Below are positions 21,908 to 33,565 of a stretch of 64,000 bases of DNA, one piece after another. The DNA comes from Rhynchonema sp. JSB1_4 (taxonomy: Eukaryota > Nematoda > Chromadorea > Monhysterida > Xyalidae): assembly GCA_030248065.1 (NCBI GenBank), contig JASAMV010004383.1, positions 56,357 through 120,356 of the forward strand, given 5' to 3'. The stretch's first letter is position 1, and every line of letters starts with the position of its first letter. Position numbers and translations under genes: made by a program. Below the pieces are notes generated by a model. That model was not told where the DNA came from. It was given only the letters and a program-made list of their open reading frames with translations, and did not search any database.

Positions 21908-22464
21908 GCGCGCATGCTCACGCTTTGTATTGTATTTAGCTTTAAAATCGACCATTTATACGCAAGCACTGGATAAAAACAATTTTTGAAAAATCAAACA
22001 TGCGCTAGATAAAAAGCCTTTTGGGATTTGACCCACTTTGGCCGAAAGCTGGCTCCGCCACTGACGCACATGCTTTGCATCCTCTTCACGCTTGCACTCT
22101 GCTCACTTTTAGTTATGGCACTTGCAAACCGCCGAAAATTATCGAATTTTTACCTTTTCTTTTGTAAGCGATGGGTGTACATGCGCTCCACGTTATTGCT
22201 TTTCTTTTGTACATTTTCTCCGCAAAACCGGCGGCACACTTCGTCAGCCTGGAAGTTTACTGAAACATTTTGCCACGTGTCTAGTGCTGGCTGGTATGCC
22301 AACAAAACCAATTGTATAACGTGTCATCCCGTTAGTCATGCCTTGTATTATCGAGAGCATTTTGTTTTTGCCAAATTTATTTCTTGCATTCCATTTCATC
22401 TGTAGGGCTCGACCAAGACCTGAAGTGATATAATAAATAGCTGATTTTCCCTTCAGATTCGGGT
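21908..22464. other. Intergenic upstream of the RING/zinc-finger gene
   Basis: No gene is supported. The phrase GGCCGAAAGCTGGCTCCGCC (22040) recurs with changes at about 45958 (GGCCAAAAGCTGCATCCGCC), so a dispersed repeat end is likely here. A CTTCAG acceptor precedes the ATG at 22465, so a 5' untranslated exon may exist. Confidence 0.4.
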
Positions 22465-25400
22465 ATGTCTTCGAGTGTGCGTGTGTGGTCGGGCACATCG
22501 CAGAAATCGGCCGAAAATCATGAGCAGGACGTCCAGGAGAAGATCGCGTCGTGCAAAGAGCTGTTGCGTCGTTGTGTCCAAAGCTACTATGACAAGAAAT
22601 ACGGACCGGCAGTGACCGAGGGTTTGAAATTGTCGAATGAATTGGATGTGGAGGCTAACCCGGTGGGTGCGGTGATTCTTTTTATCAAAGATACAGTATG
22701 TCATTACTGTTGCGAAAGTTGTGCAACGCCATGAACAGCAAACATTTATTCACAAAGAGATCTCATATCGATCTTGTGTGTCAGACAGTGCTGTCAATGT
22801 CGAGACAAATTTGTTTTCGATAAAACTGAACAAGAATGCAGACAGCAAAGTCTTTGTGTGCGGACTGAAGTTTCAACCAACCATCGACGTTGCCCACTTA
22901 GATCCGCAGATAAGAGCCCCACGGGGGCTTAGTGGAAAACACCTACATAGGTATTAGTGTACCGTCGTGTGCTGATTGATCCTAATTCCCAAATCCACGT
23001 GTAGTGAAGTGCCATTGCCGACGTGCCCAGCACAGGTAATAAACTGGAGTTTTCAATGAAACTTATCAATTTTCCAGCATTTCACCAACGCGATTTTGGA
23101 AGCAGACGAGTTATCGTTCTTCTACATTCTGGTCACGGCAATTCTCGAGTCGTCGAATGAGTATGAGGTGCGCTTGTTCGTTTTATCCTTCTACCTACAG
23201 GTGTGTCAGTTTCGTATCGTTTCATGCCGAAATTGTAACAGTTGGAAAACAGGCATGGACGACCAGCTCATTGGAACGCATAACCAGTGTGTACCGGAGT
23301 TTTCGATCTAGAACATCCGGGGCTCTATTCTTAAGAAGTGCGAGAATCCCAATTTTTTGTTGAAAATGTCTTTCCCAATAGAACGCAAGAGCTGTGGACG
23401 GAAACTCCGGCATGAATGTCTGCCGTCTGCTATCATGCCCATCAGCAGATCTATGTGATGCACACAAAACAGCCAGCGTCGCAAGTTCAATCTGTGACCA
23501 CCGTATTATTTTGTTGCAGGCGATTTTCGCGAAGACCAGAGACTTGATTTGCGTGATCACAACGAAGAGCGAAGGTCGATTCCCACTCGTGTATTTGCTG
23601 GAAGTGAAACGACTGAAGAGGCTCAACGAGTGAGTTTTCTCACTATTTGGCTTTGGAAATACTATACAATTGGTGTGCCATGCCGTAAATTAATTAAGAA
23701 ACACGAAAAATTATTATTATGCGAAAAATTAGCTTATCCTATTTACTACCGAACTCTCGTTGCATGAAGTGATGTTTCACAGCAGTTTGGGGTATTGGGG
23801 AACACAGGCAAAGTGATCACTTTGGTGCGGGCACATTTGCACCGACACAATTTTGAACTCTTGGTACATTGGGACTCTAGGCGAATGTTTCAAGCCTACC
23901 AACTCAAGGTGCCGGCGTGCAGAGCCATTCAACTGGTCAAGGTGGCGTGATAGGCCACGTGACCTTGCGTCCGTTTGAAAGCACTGTTGCAATGAGGGTG
24001 CATGTTTCAGCAACAGACCGCTCAAACAGTATTTGGATTGGCAAAGTCTGAAACATGCACTCAATATGACGTCTGCCCAACCCGTTTCAAATATGGTGTA
24101 GTTGGAGTGTGGATATTATGCCCCCATCAGACGTACCACGCAGAGCACGTTTTGCTCACTTTCAGGTTCTCCGATGCCCTGGCGCATTGTGAGGAGAGCC
24201 TGCAACGCATCACGCAGTACACAAAGAGTGGCAGTCGCTATCCTACCCACTACTATCCACATCGTGAATACAAGCGAAAGCTGATTCCGGAATCGAAAAC
24301 GGACGTTTTGAAGGTTATTCAAGTAGTTGATTGTTTCACGTCAATAAAAAGTGATGTTTCAATTGAAATATGCATAGGCTTCTTCTCTGTTGAGATCACC
24401 GCACCGAGTGTTATCTATTTTTTTCACAAATGTTTCAGAAACATCTCGAAGCTCTCTCAGCGGAACTGCATGAATTGAGGCTATCCATCAAGACCATGTC
24501 CAAACTGTGCAGGATGCATGACCCGACGGGCTACAAGCGCGACTACACATTCTATCGTGAGTTTTGTTTTTCTCAACTGCATAATTTGTGCTCAGGATTC
24601 ACACATAGATAAAAAATGAAGGGTTTCTGGAGTATTTGAGACAACCAGACCAAAACATCTCTGATGAGGGGTGCACTTGCTCTGGCAGATGATGTTTCAC
24701 CAGTCGTATATATTACAGCGAATCCAAATGATCCAACGAGTCCGATTGATGTCGACCGTCCGCCGTACGTGCGATTGGAATGCAGTGAATGCTCGGTGGA
24801 ATTGCACAGCAAATGTTGGGACATCAAACGCAGACATCTCGGATCGTGGAAGGTGCGATTCTTTTTTCATTTGAAAAGTTTCTCAAAAATTATTCTGCGG
24901 CAGAAATACGGTCGGTGAATGAGACTTTTGTGCTGATTTCTTTTTGTCTCAGGAACTCTGGACCCGTCCGTGTGTGACCGATGGTTGTTGGGGCACAATG
25001 CTGAAAGTGACCGACTTTGATGGCGATCACAACGTGACCAAAGAGGTGCGCATGTTTGGCCTTTTCTTGGTTTTAGGCGCCAGCGTGACTTCTGGGTTGT
25101 GAATTTTGCAGCGTGATTTTGGTTGCCCGTCTCGATCTGTTTGCACGAACGACCAGGTCATCGTCAGTGCGAGTGCACCAGATGGCCATGTGACATTAAA
25201 AACACAACAGACATGCTGCTTATTAAGCAACACAATTAGCATTGCAGCGCACCAACCCGCATCCCGACCAGCCCCCTATCCGTGAGTGCGATTCAGCCGA
25301 GGCGACGGCAGTGCCCGACCCCACGCCAGCCCCTGTGCCCAAACCAGTGCCGAAAGAGAAATCACAGAAACGCAGGAAGAAGAAGCAGGATTCGGTACAG

Positions 25401-28400
25401 CCACAGCATGCTGATAACGTGGGCAGTGAGTCGATAGATTTTTGCTGGTTTCGTTTTGTGGAAATTATGTGAACTGTACCGCGGGCTTTTGGTTTCGGTT
25501 TCGACCTACGTAGATCGGTTGTGCACCAGGTCGTCGTGAAGTACCACTGCGACTGAGAATCTGCAGAGTTTGTTTTCACAAGGGCGCGTCATGTTTCACA
25601 AACTGTTATTTCAGCGAGCGGTACGAGCAGCATGTCGGCATCGCGATCTGCGACGCCAGCAATGGTCAACGGACGGGTGGAGGATTGGAGCAGAGAACGA
25701 CACGAGTCACAAACATCCGCTGCATCAAGTTAGAGCGGGATATTTGATTATTCTATTTTGTGGTTATTATGTTTTTCTTCAGACCCTATGTGTTCGATGC
25801 GTGAAAGTGACAGCATTTAGGTGACAAGATCGGCCCGAGTACGGAATCGAGTGGCTTGATCTCTGACAGACAAAGACACGGGTCAACTGCGTCGGCTAGT
25901 TCTGGTGCCAATGGTTGGTCGGTCTGGACTTGTTTTCCGCAGCAGATGAATTCACCTACTAGATCAAGGGCATCGTCTGATGATCACAATAAGACACGTC
26001 AATTCGTGACGAACACTGTATGATGGACTCTAAAAGCAATCACGTTGGAAATTATTATTCTTCCCATTCACAACGCAGGTGCAATTCGAATCCTGCAACG
26101 TGGCACAGCTGTTGATCAACAGCAGCCAGATGTGGGAGCGGCTCAATCGATGCGTTCGGCGTTCAACGGACTCAAACAGGGATTCAGCCCCGCCAAATCC
26201 GTCTCAAACTTGAATGACAGCAGCAGCAGGTGGGTTTGGGGGAAATTCAGTTTCAAATATGCATGCAGTTACAGAGATGGCTTCCGGATGCTCAGCAGAC
26301 GCCGGCCAGTTCAGTAGCGAGGTTAAAGACGTCGTTCACACGAACGTCTCGCGTTGCAGCTCCATACCCCCGCTCCCCCAATCAACGTGGAATGTGAATG
26401 CGCCCGAGTTCAAGCCCACATTCACGTCCCCGTCCACCAGCTCCGTGTCCGTCACACAACCTGCAGCTGCTATTGGCACTGTTGCCGAATCACTGGGTGA
26501 TGTCGAGGCAGCTGATCAGACCTGCTTGTCATCACCGAACGTTGATGTGGGTGTCAGGTGTGAGCAAGGTTGGTCTTGGCTGATTTTGAATTTGTACAAT
26601 TAGTTGCGAGTCGATTTTATTAGCAATTTCACGAATTCACAGGACCGAAACGCGTCGACAACAATAACAACAGCCGACCACCCAGCCGGGATGATCAAGT
26701 GGCTCCGAAGTCTGTGCCAATCACAAACAAACCAGCCAAGGTCACCAAACGGGATTCGATACCAACGCTGGTTAGTGGTTGTTGGGTTTCTCGATACTTT
26801 TGCGTTCTAAAATAATTCATTGTAAAATATTTTCAAAAAACTTTGAGGTGAATGTCATGTGTGCAGCAGCGTGCGTTTGGTTGTTTCTTTTTCTCGGACG
26901 GGGACCAGGTCATCGTCAGGGCGAATGCACCAGACGGCCACGTGACCCCAAGAACCACACCAGCTGGTTTGATGCTCGCCTATCACTGCTTGTGCAAAGG
27001 ACTATACTTGAAACCGCACCGCTCATCATGCGCTTCTCCAATGTTATATCTAAACTTCACGTGTGTGTGATGTTTCAGTTTGAGTTCCTCGAGTCTCAAG
27101 GTCACGTAACCAATCCGGAGGATCACCCAGCCCCGTTCACCAAGCTGCTCACATTGTCGTTGACTGCTGGTCACGCGACTGAACCATCTGCCACTGGCCT
27201 TGATGATCAGGCAACATTGGGCGATGCTGTTGGTGGTGAACAACAATACACACAATGGTCGAGTGCTGTTGAGGAGGATACTGTCTGGTTCGTGGTCAGA
27301 TTTATTCTTTTATGGTTGCGGTGAAACATCAGCGAGCTTGGTGTTATTTGCGCTGCGTATGCCTTGTTCATCCGATGCATTCGGTTGCTTGGAGCTCATA
27401 ACACAACATGAGTAACGTCAACTGCCCCTCACTGTGACGTAACATGAGCCGCTGATGTTTCATCATGAAAGTGTGAGAGTCATATGACGAACTCTTTTGT
27501 TGTTCCTTCCAGCACATCGGCGAAATGTGAGCAGCGTCGCGAAAATGCCAAGAAAATCGAGGTAGAAGAATTTTCTGAATTTAATTTAGCATTTACGTTT
27601 TGAATTTGATCTGACTGAAATTTTCAATTTTCCTAGATTGCCCTGTTGACCGAACGTCTGCGATTATTGGACATGATGCGCAATGCCCGTGTGGAACACT
27701 TGCGTGCAAAATTGAAGACGATGAAATCAAAACTGGATGTGTAAGTCATGATTTGACCGTCCTATTGTGTGGTGTGATGTTTCACGAATTTTGCGTGACA
27801 CAGATTAATGAAAGTTTCCTGACGCCTGTTTTGTTATCATGTCCATCGATGCACAGGCAAGACCAAATACGATGCTGCCCAATTACGTTTCGCACAAATG
27901 CATCAGAAAATAAACACAACTCTTTTTTAAATTCACATTCTTTACAGTGCGGCCGATCAGGACATCAATGTGGCTGCGTTGATCAAAGGACACGCGTCGA
28001 TGATTGGTCAGATACACGCTGAAGCCGACAGAATCACCGTGCGAACTATTGTTCTAATATTTTTTTAAAAACTGCTTGCATCTGTTCATAACCATTCAAA
28101 ATGCTAATCTTTCCATTCAGACCATCTACAAGCGCACGATCAGTGAAATCGAAAACGACGAAATTGAGCTCGACCTCAATTCGTTGCCGGATTTGCCTCA
28201 ATGGATGTCGTTGCCGCACACGGGTGAACCATCAGGCGATCGGGAGGATCAAGAGGAGGAAAAGAAAAGGTCAGAAGTTTTATTTAGCGATTGCTTGGCC
28301 TTTATCGGTGTTCCTTGTTTTAATGCGCAACTTGAAATGTCACCTCTAAACCGAGTTTTCCTTCTTTGTTTCCAGTGCCAATACCGCTGAACACAGTTCC

Positions 28401-31135
28401 ACACCAAGTACCGGCCAACACACAACCCCGCCGCCGCCAGTCCAGCCCGATGATGTTTCAACTGTGCGTTTGCCCACTGTGCGCATCTCTACTGGTGCTA
28501 ATGGCGAAATGGTTAGCCTAACCTGAATCTAATTTAGATACCGAGAATATCAAATAAGTCCCCTCCCCCCGAAATAGTCCACGCTGGCGGCTTTCGGAAG
28601 ATGTTCCGAATAAGAAACCCAGCTACCGTCATTTTCAGCGATGTTTCATATGCTTTTTACGTTTAGCTTATTTGCAAAATTACTTTTTCCTCACACCTGA
28701 AGTGTGTCCCAAACAGCCCCCCGAGGACCTATTTGGAACTTACCAGGTCCAACTCAACCCTGGTTGCTAACCTTAACTTTGATGTTGGCCAATGAAGAGC
28801 AGAAGCCGCTGCGATGCCTTCTGTTTGGTGCTGGTTTTGTATTTTGTTCCTGAATCCATTTTTCTGTTTTTTATGGAAACTAGATTGCTTGGGAACGCAA
28901 ACTGCTTGTGGTTATGCAAATCCTCTGCAAAGCGCTTGAGGTCGTCGCATAATACTCTGAATTCCAAGACGCTTTATTTGCGCGCATTTTATGGTTCCAA
29001 ATTGTTCTATTAATTCTGCTTAACATATCATTATACTGTAGTTCGTGGTTGCCGGGCGGGCGCAGTCATTTCGTTCGTGCGTGTTTATTCGCCTCAACAT
29101 ACATATGTACAGGGCATCAAATTATTCCAACATCAGGTGCACGAGCGGACAGCAGCGTCGTTCACGAATGCGAATGCGATCGGATCACCAACATCACACC
29201 CGTCCACCAGCCCACCATCCCAGTCCGAGCCAAGCCCGTCGCCATTGGGTGTGCCCGTTCAATACCCGTCACTCTCAAATGTCATGCCCTTGTCGACGGC
29301 CAGCACCTGGCCGTTCAACGTGCCCGAGTGGGCTGTGCCAAATGTGGCGTCACAGGTACATTATTGTTGTTGTCGGGGCACCTTTGGACCACCGCATTGA
29401 TGTGTCAGATTTTTGGGCGAGAGTTCAGTTCACAGCGCTATTTATCCTGCTGGTGCATGATTAGCTGTAGCTGAGTGTAAGGTATAGCCTTCCTGTGTCC
29501 TGTCCCGTGCATGAGCTATTATGTGTTTTTCTGTTGGCCTTCACTCAACTAACACCAATCCTACCTTGCCTGCCGCAAGTAGGCTTTGCGACAAAGATGC
29601 CACGGGCTACACCAGAGTTCTCTTCCCGGCATAACTTCAATATTCGTGACCTTTTACTGATTCCTCTCGACATTTTTGATTGATTAACGTCAAATAGCGC
29701 TTCATGTTTCTCCAGGTTCCACTGAACTGGCGCGCCGTAGTACGCTTGCTCGGTAAGCCAAAGCAGACAGAGACCATCTGCATGCTTATTGTCATTATAT
29801 GCTTGGAGATGCATTCCCGTCTGTGCCCGTATCTATGTTTTTAGGTTATGTGAGCTTACGCATTCTGAACAAAGAACGATATCAAGCTTGGTGATCGATC
29901 GGACTTGCTCACGTGCGACTTTTGCATCACGGATGTTAAGAAGCTCTGTGATGCCACTAATTCGACCGGTTCAAAAGTTGTAGACCAAAATGAACAACAT
30001 CATGCTTGCCAAAATTAGTGGCTCCAGTATCCCTATACCAAATTTGCCAGCGACTTGGGTACATAGGTCCGATCCGAGCCAATCACCAAGTTTGATATAC
30101 ATATCCACATACAATATATCACCATATTTTCAGTGAATTGCTCATTTTCTGGTGTCCTGCACATCATGCGGCACTAACAAACGTTCTGAATTCACTTTAT
30201 TTACTCCCTAAACGTCTGGATCCTAATCCATTCGGTTCAGAAGCTTGCAATGTTTCACCTTTGCAGACGCAAATGATGTCAGCGGTGCGTCTTGTGTCAC
30301 AAGCGCGAGCACAAGCACCAGCGGCCTCGTATCTGATTGGGCGATCGATTATGCCACAACCGCGACCACTGAACTCGATCTTGCTCCGACCGATCACCAA
30401 TATGACAGGTACAAATGTTAAGGTGCATAAATTGAGGGTTGGCTGCGCGCAGAAAATGAAATTCAGCGATTTACCTGGTTCTGATCGTAAATACTGAATT
30501 ATGCAAGCTCAAGTGCCCACTGAGGCACGGTTGGATAGCTAAGGTTGAGGTTAAATTCAGTTGAAAAAGGTACTGCTAAGCACTTCTGGGTGCGTTGATT
30601 GAGTCCTGAATTGAAACTGAAACTGTTTAAACTCGGCCTTGCCTTTGTTGTCATGCTCATCGATATATGCATGACGTGATATACATATATTCCAGTGGAA
30701 ATCCACTCATCCTGCATTTTCCCCACTTCGTGTTGCAGCAGCACCTCAATACCCGACGGCAGCGGTGGAGTACCCGCAATGTCCCGTGTGTCAGAAAGCA
30801 GTCACCGCTAAATACTTCCAATGCAATGGTTGTGGGTACAAATTCCATTGCGATGTTAGTGACATTATGCCCGTTTTGTGTTTGTCATTTTTGGTTATTA
30901 GGTATCGGAATCGCGGTATGCCGATAATAATTGGACAATGCCGATTACCAAACGGTAATCCGTGGACAACCAGTGCAGTCTATCTAAACATGTCGTTAAC
31001 TGGCCATCTTATGCGCACAAAACTAACATTAAATAATGTACATATGTACAATTTCCATTTCAGTGTTTCGGTCAGTTCATCACCGCAAACAAATACTGTC
31101 CGAACTGCAAAATGCTCCAGCTTCCGTTGCAGTAA
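22465..31135 (+). CDS. TTC3/DZIP3-like RING E3 ligase with PAM2 motifs, more than 20 exons
   Basis: Exons: 22465-22662, 23078-23167, 23520-23603 (end uncertain), 23783-23946, 24011-24097, 24166-24313, 24439-24556, 24704-24852, 24953-25045, 25248-25425, 25615-25728, 25821-25921, 25946-26017, an unresolved one near 26081-26230, 26275-26568, 26643-26770, 27079-27287, 27513-27561, 27637-27740, 27948-28038, 28121-28269, 28376-28511, 29113-29355, 30267-30408, 30739-30854, 31064-31135. The N-terminal third is helical and TPR-like. It is followed by a zinc-binding CSECSVELHSKCW ... CVTDGCWG module of the TTC3/DZIP3 type, a basic QKRRKKK patch, low-complexity Ser/Thr regions, a PAM2-like STWNVNAPEFKP, a coiled coil (ALLTERLRLLDMMRNARVEH) and a degenerate second PAM2 (TWPFNVPEWAVP). 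The C-terminus is a RING-type CPVC ... CNGC ... FHCDCF ... CPNC. The implied role is ubiquitin ligation linked to poly(A)-binding protein; family naming is moderate confidence. Confidence 0.62.
26382..26417 (+). other. PAM2-like motif (PABP-binding) in the RING protein
   Basis: The residues STWNVNAPEFKP match the PAM2 pattern, in which an aliphatic-N-x-x-A-x-E-F-x-P core binds the MLLE domain of poly(A)-binding protein. The core N, A, E, F and P are all present. A weaker version, TWPFNVPEWAVP, occurs at 29302-29340 of the same gene. Confidence 0.6.
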
Positions 31136-33565
31136 ATTATGCGGAGTCGACTGTGCGTGCTTATTTATTGAGTGTTTTACCAGACTGTTTTGCCTGTTTT
31201 TGTGCTTCTTGCTTGAGCATCTGTGTTGAAGTCTCTTATTTCTGCGTTCGGTTCTTGCCGCGTGTAAAATCTACGAGATTTTCTTGCCTGTTTTCTACTT
31301 GCTCCTTCGTTTATCATTTGTACAAACGATATGTTTGGTGCGTATTATTATGGAATCTTCCGGCATTTTTTATTTGACATTGCGTCTTTATCGCGAGATT
31401 TCGGTGCATTCATTTGACCAAAAGCAGACATTATCCCTTTTTGTATTCATCTGCGAAAGAGAGTTTCCTTGGGCTAATTAAATATTACAGTGGTCAACTC
31501 ACAACAGCCCCGAGTTAGCGCGAGAAAGAATGCATGGCATTCGGGGTGAGTTGACGACCCTACAAAGCGTTGAAGTGATTTGACCACTGTAACATTAGCC
31601 ATCCCAGTCTTTGAGGCCGTCCCTCTGCACTACAGGGTGGGACGTTTTTGCTGGATTTTTATGTTTGTACAGGAATCTGATCAGAAATATGCATATTATT
31701 CGGTTATTTTTCTCCTTGGCGTACAGTTTATACGGAATGCAGTGCGACACGAAATAAAGGTTTCGTATACGTCCCCCCAAGAAGAAAGCGCAGATACGAT
31801 AAATGTATCAATTTTCTAGAAAAAATACATTGAATTAATAAGATCCACAACTCGACACTAACACGTTGTTTGTAAGACGATTAATGCATAGCACAACTTG
31901 ACAGCAAAGAAATCGAAAAATATTGGTGCTATCAAACACTTGCAGGTAGTTTATGTTGTGTAGTATGTGCAAGTTAAATGTTTGATTTCACCAAAACATA
32001 CAACACTGCAAAACAAGTGTTCCACCAACAAAATTACAATCTTGGAAGGAGCTTCACACGACTGATTATTCATAACTGACTAGAATAAATCCACCACGAC
32101 AGTGCAACTAAATAAAAATTACCAGACATTTCGAAATCATACACGATTAACATACCAATATTACATCACCGATTATTTTCCACTTCCACGTCGACAACTA
32201 TGAGAAAACAGAAAATTTAATAAAAGTGATTCACTCAAATACCGTATGCGTGAAGAAACAGCACAAACACAGAGCACATATATGTAGGTATGTATGTAGG
32301 TATAGAATAATTAAAATTATTGGGTCATTGTTTATAATGCGGTGATGTTATTTGCATTGGACTATAGACTCAATGGGAAAAATGATACATTTCTAATGCG
32401 AAAAACAACACCGCATAAATAGTTCTGCCCAGAACATAGCGAAGTGATCTTCCGAACCGTGATTTCAAATTCAGAGCAAGAAAACTGAAAATAAATAAAT
32501 GAACCAGGAATGCTTATAAAACATTACTCACACACAGTAACATGGCTTACAGCGGGGTCGAACGGGATGTATGCGAGGATAGAATGGGATTCAGCTATTG
32601 GGATCCGGTTTGAGAAAGTGTCAAATTCTGGATTGACAATAAAGTGTCAGGATCGGGATTGGCATTGATATTTTCGGGATTGACCGTTTGACCACAGAAA
32701 GAGCAGTTGTTGATAAGGTGTTCCTGAATTAGACCTAAAACTGGACATAAAAGTTGTAAATGTTTTAATACAAGTAGTACAAGAACGTACTGCCAACGTA
32801 TATCAAGAAACTTCACAGGAATAAGCGCAGAACACTATGCATCTGCAAGCTGAAACCATGTTGTTGTTGCACATACAAAGCAAGCAACGTGCTACACAAA
32901 GTATTAAGAGGTACACAACTCTCGACCTGGGCCCATGGTATGTAGCCCATCGCAGTGGATTCGAATTTTGTGGAACATTTTTATCTGAAAGCGTCTACTA
33001 CGTTAGGAGTTGGGTACTTCGCAAAGGTTGGTGCGGAATGGGCCGTCGAGCCAGAGGTGCTCCCATTTAGCGGCTTGGCTAGAGCCCCCAGGGATGACTG
33101 CACCAGCACAGCCACGGCATCGCCACATACACCGTGGTCGTCTAGTGCGGAGGCGGGAATGTCCATCCATCCCTTCATGAGAACACTTATGGCACAAGGT
33201 AGCCGCAAAAGTGGATTTTCTATTGAGGATAGTGGGTGAATGTCTATTGTCTGCCATGGGCCAAGTTGTTGTGCGCAGCATTGTAATCTTGATAATGGTT
33301 TTCACTTCAAGTCCTCGTCTCCCTCTCCGCATTGGCGCTTTACGCGAACGAGCAGCGCTGAAACATTGGGAGTGTCGTGAGAAATCAGGCATAATTCAGT
33401 CTAAATAACGAAACGATTTAGCCTTATGGGCACGCATTGCGTCAGTGTGGATGTGGATGCAGTTTCGGCCCATAATGCCAGACTGCAGTGGCGCCATGGG
33501 CCTTGTCAATGACAAAAGCGCCAGCGGTCATTCAATTCAATTCAGTCTCAATGTTCTCCGCTCAC
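31136..33565. other. Intergenic between convergent RING gene and alpha-SNAP
   Basis: This AT-rich region holds one hAT-like mini-element (31488-31589) and GTAGGTAT-type simple repeats near 32280. Frames at 32837-33408 look partly protein-like but lack starts and domains. The missing last exon of alpha-SNAP should lie here or just to the left. Confidence 0.4.
31488..31589. mobile_element. 102-base hAT-like mini-element
   Basis: The ends CAGTGGTCAA and TTGACCACTG are flanked by octamers that agree at six of eight positions (AAATATTA and TAACATTA). This fits an old hAT-type insertion. The interior shares GAGTTGACGACC with elements near 13440, 47800 and 57100. Confidence 0.45.
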
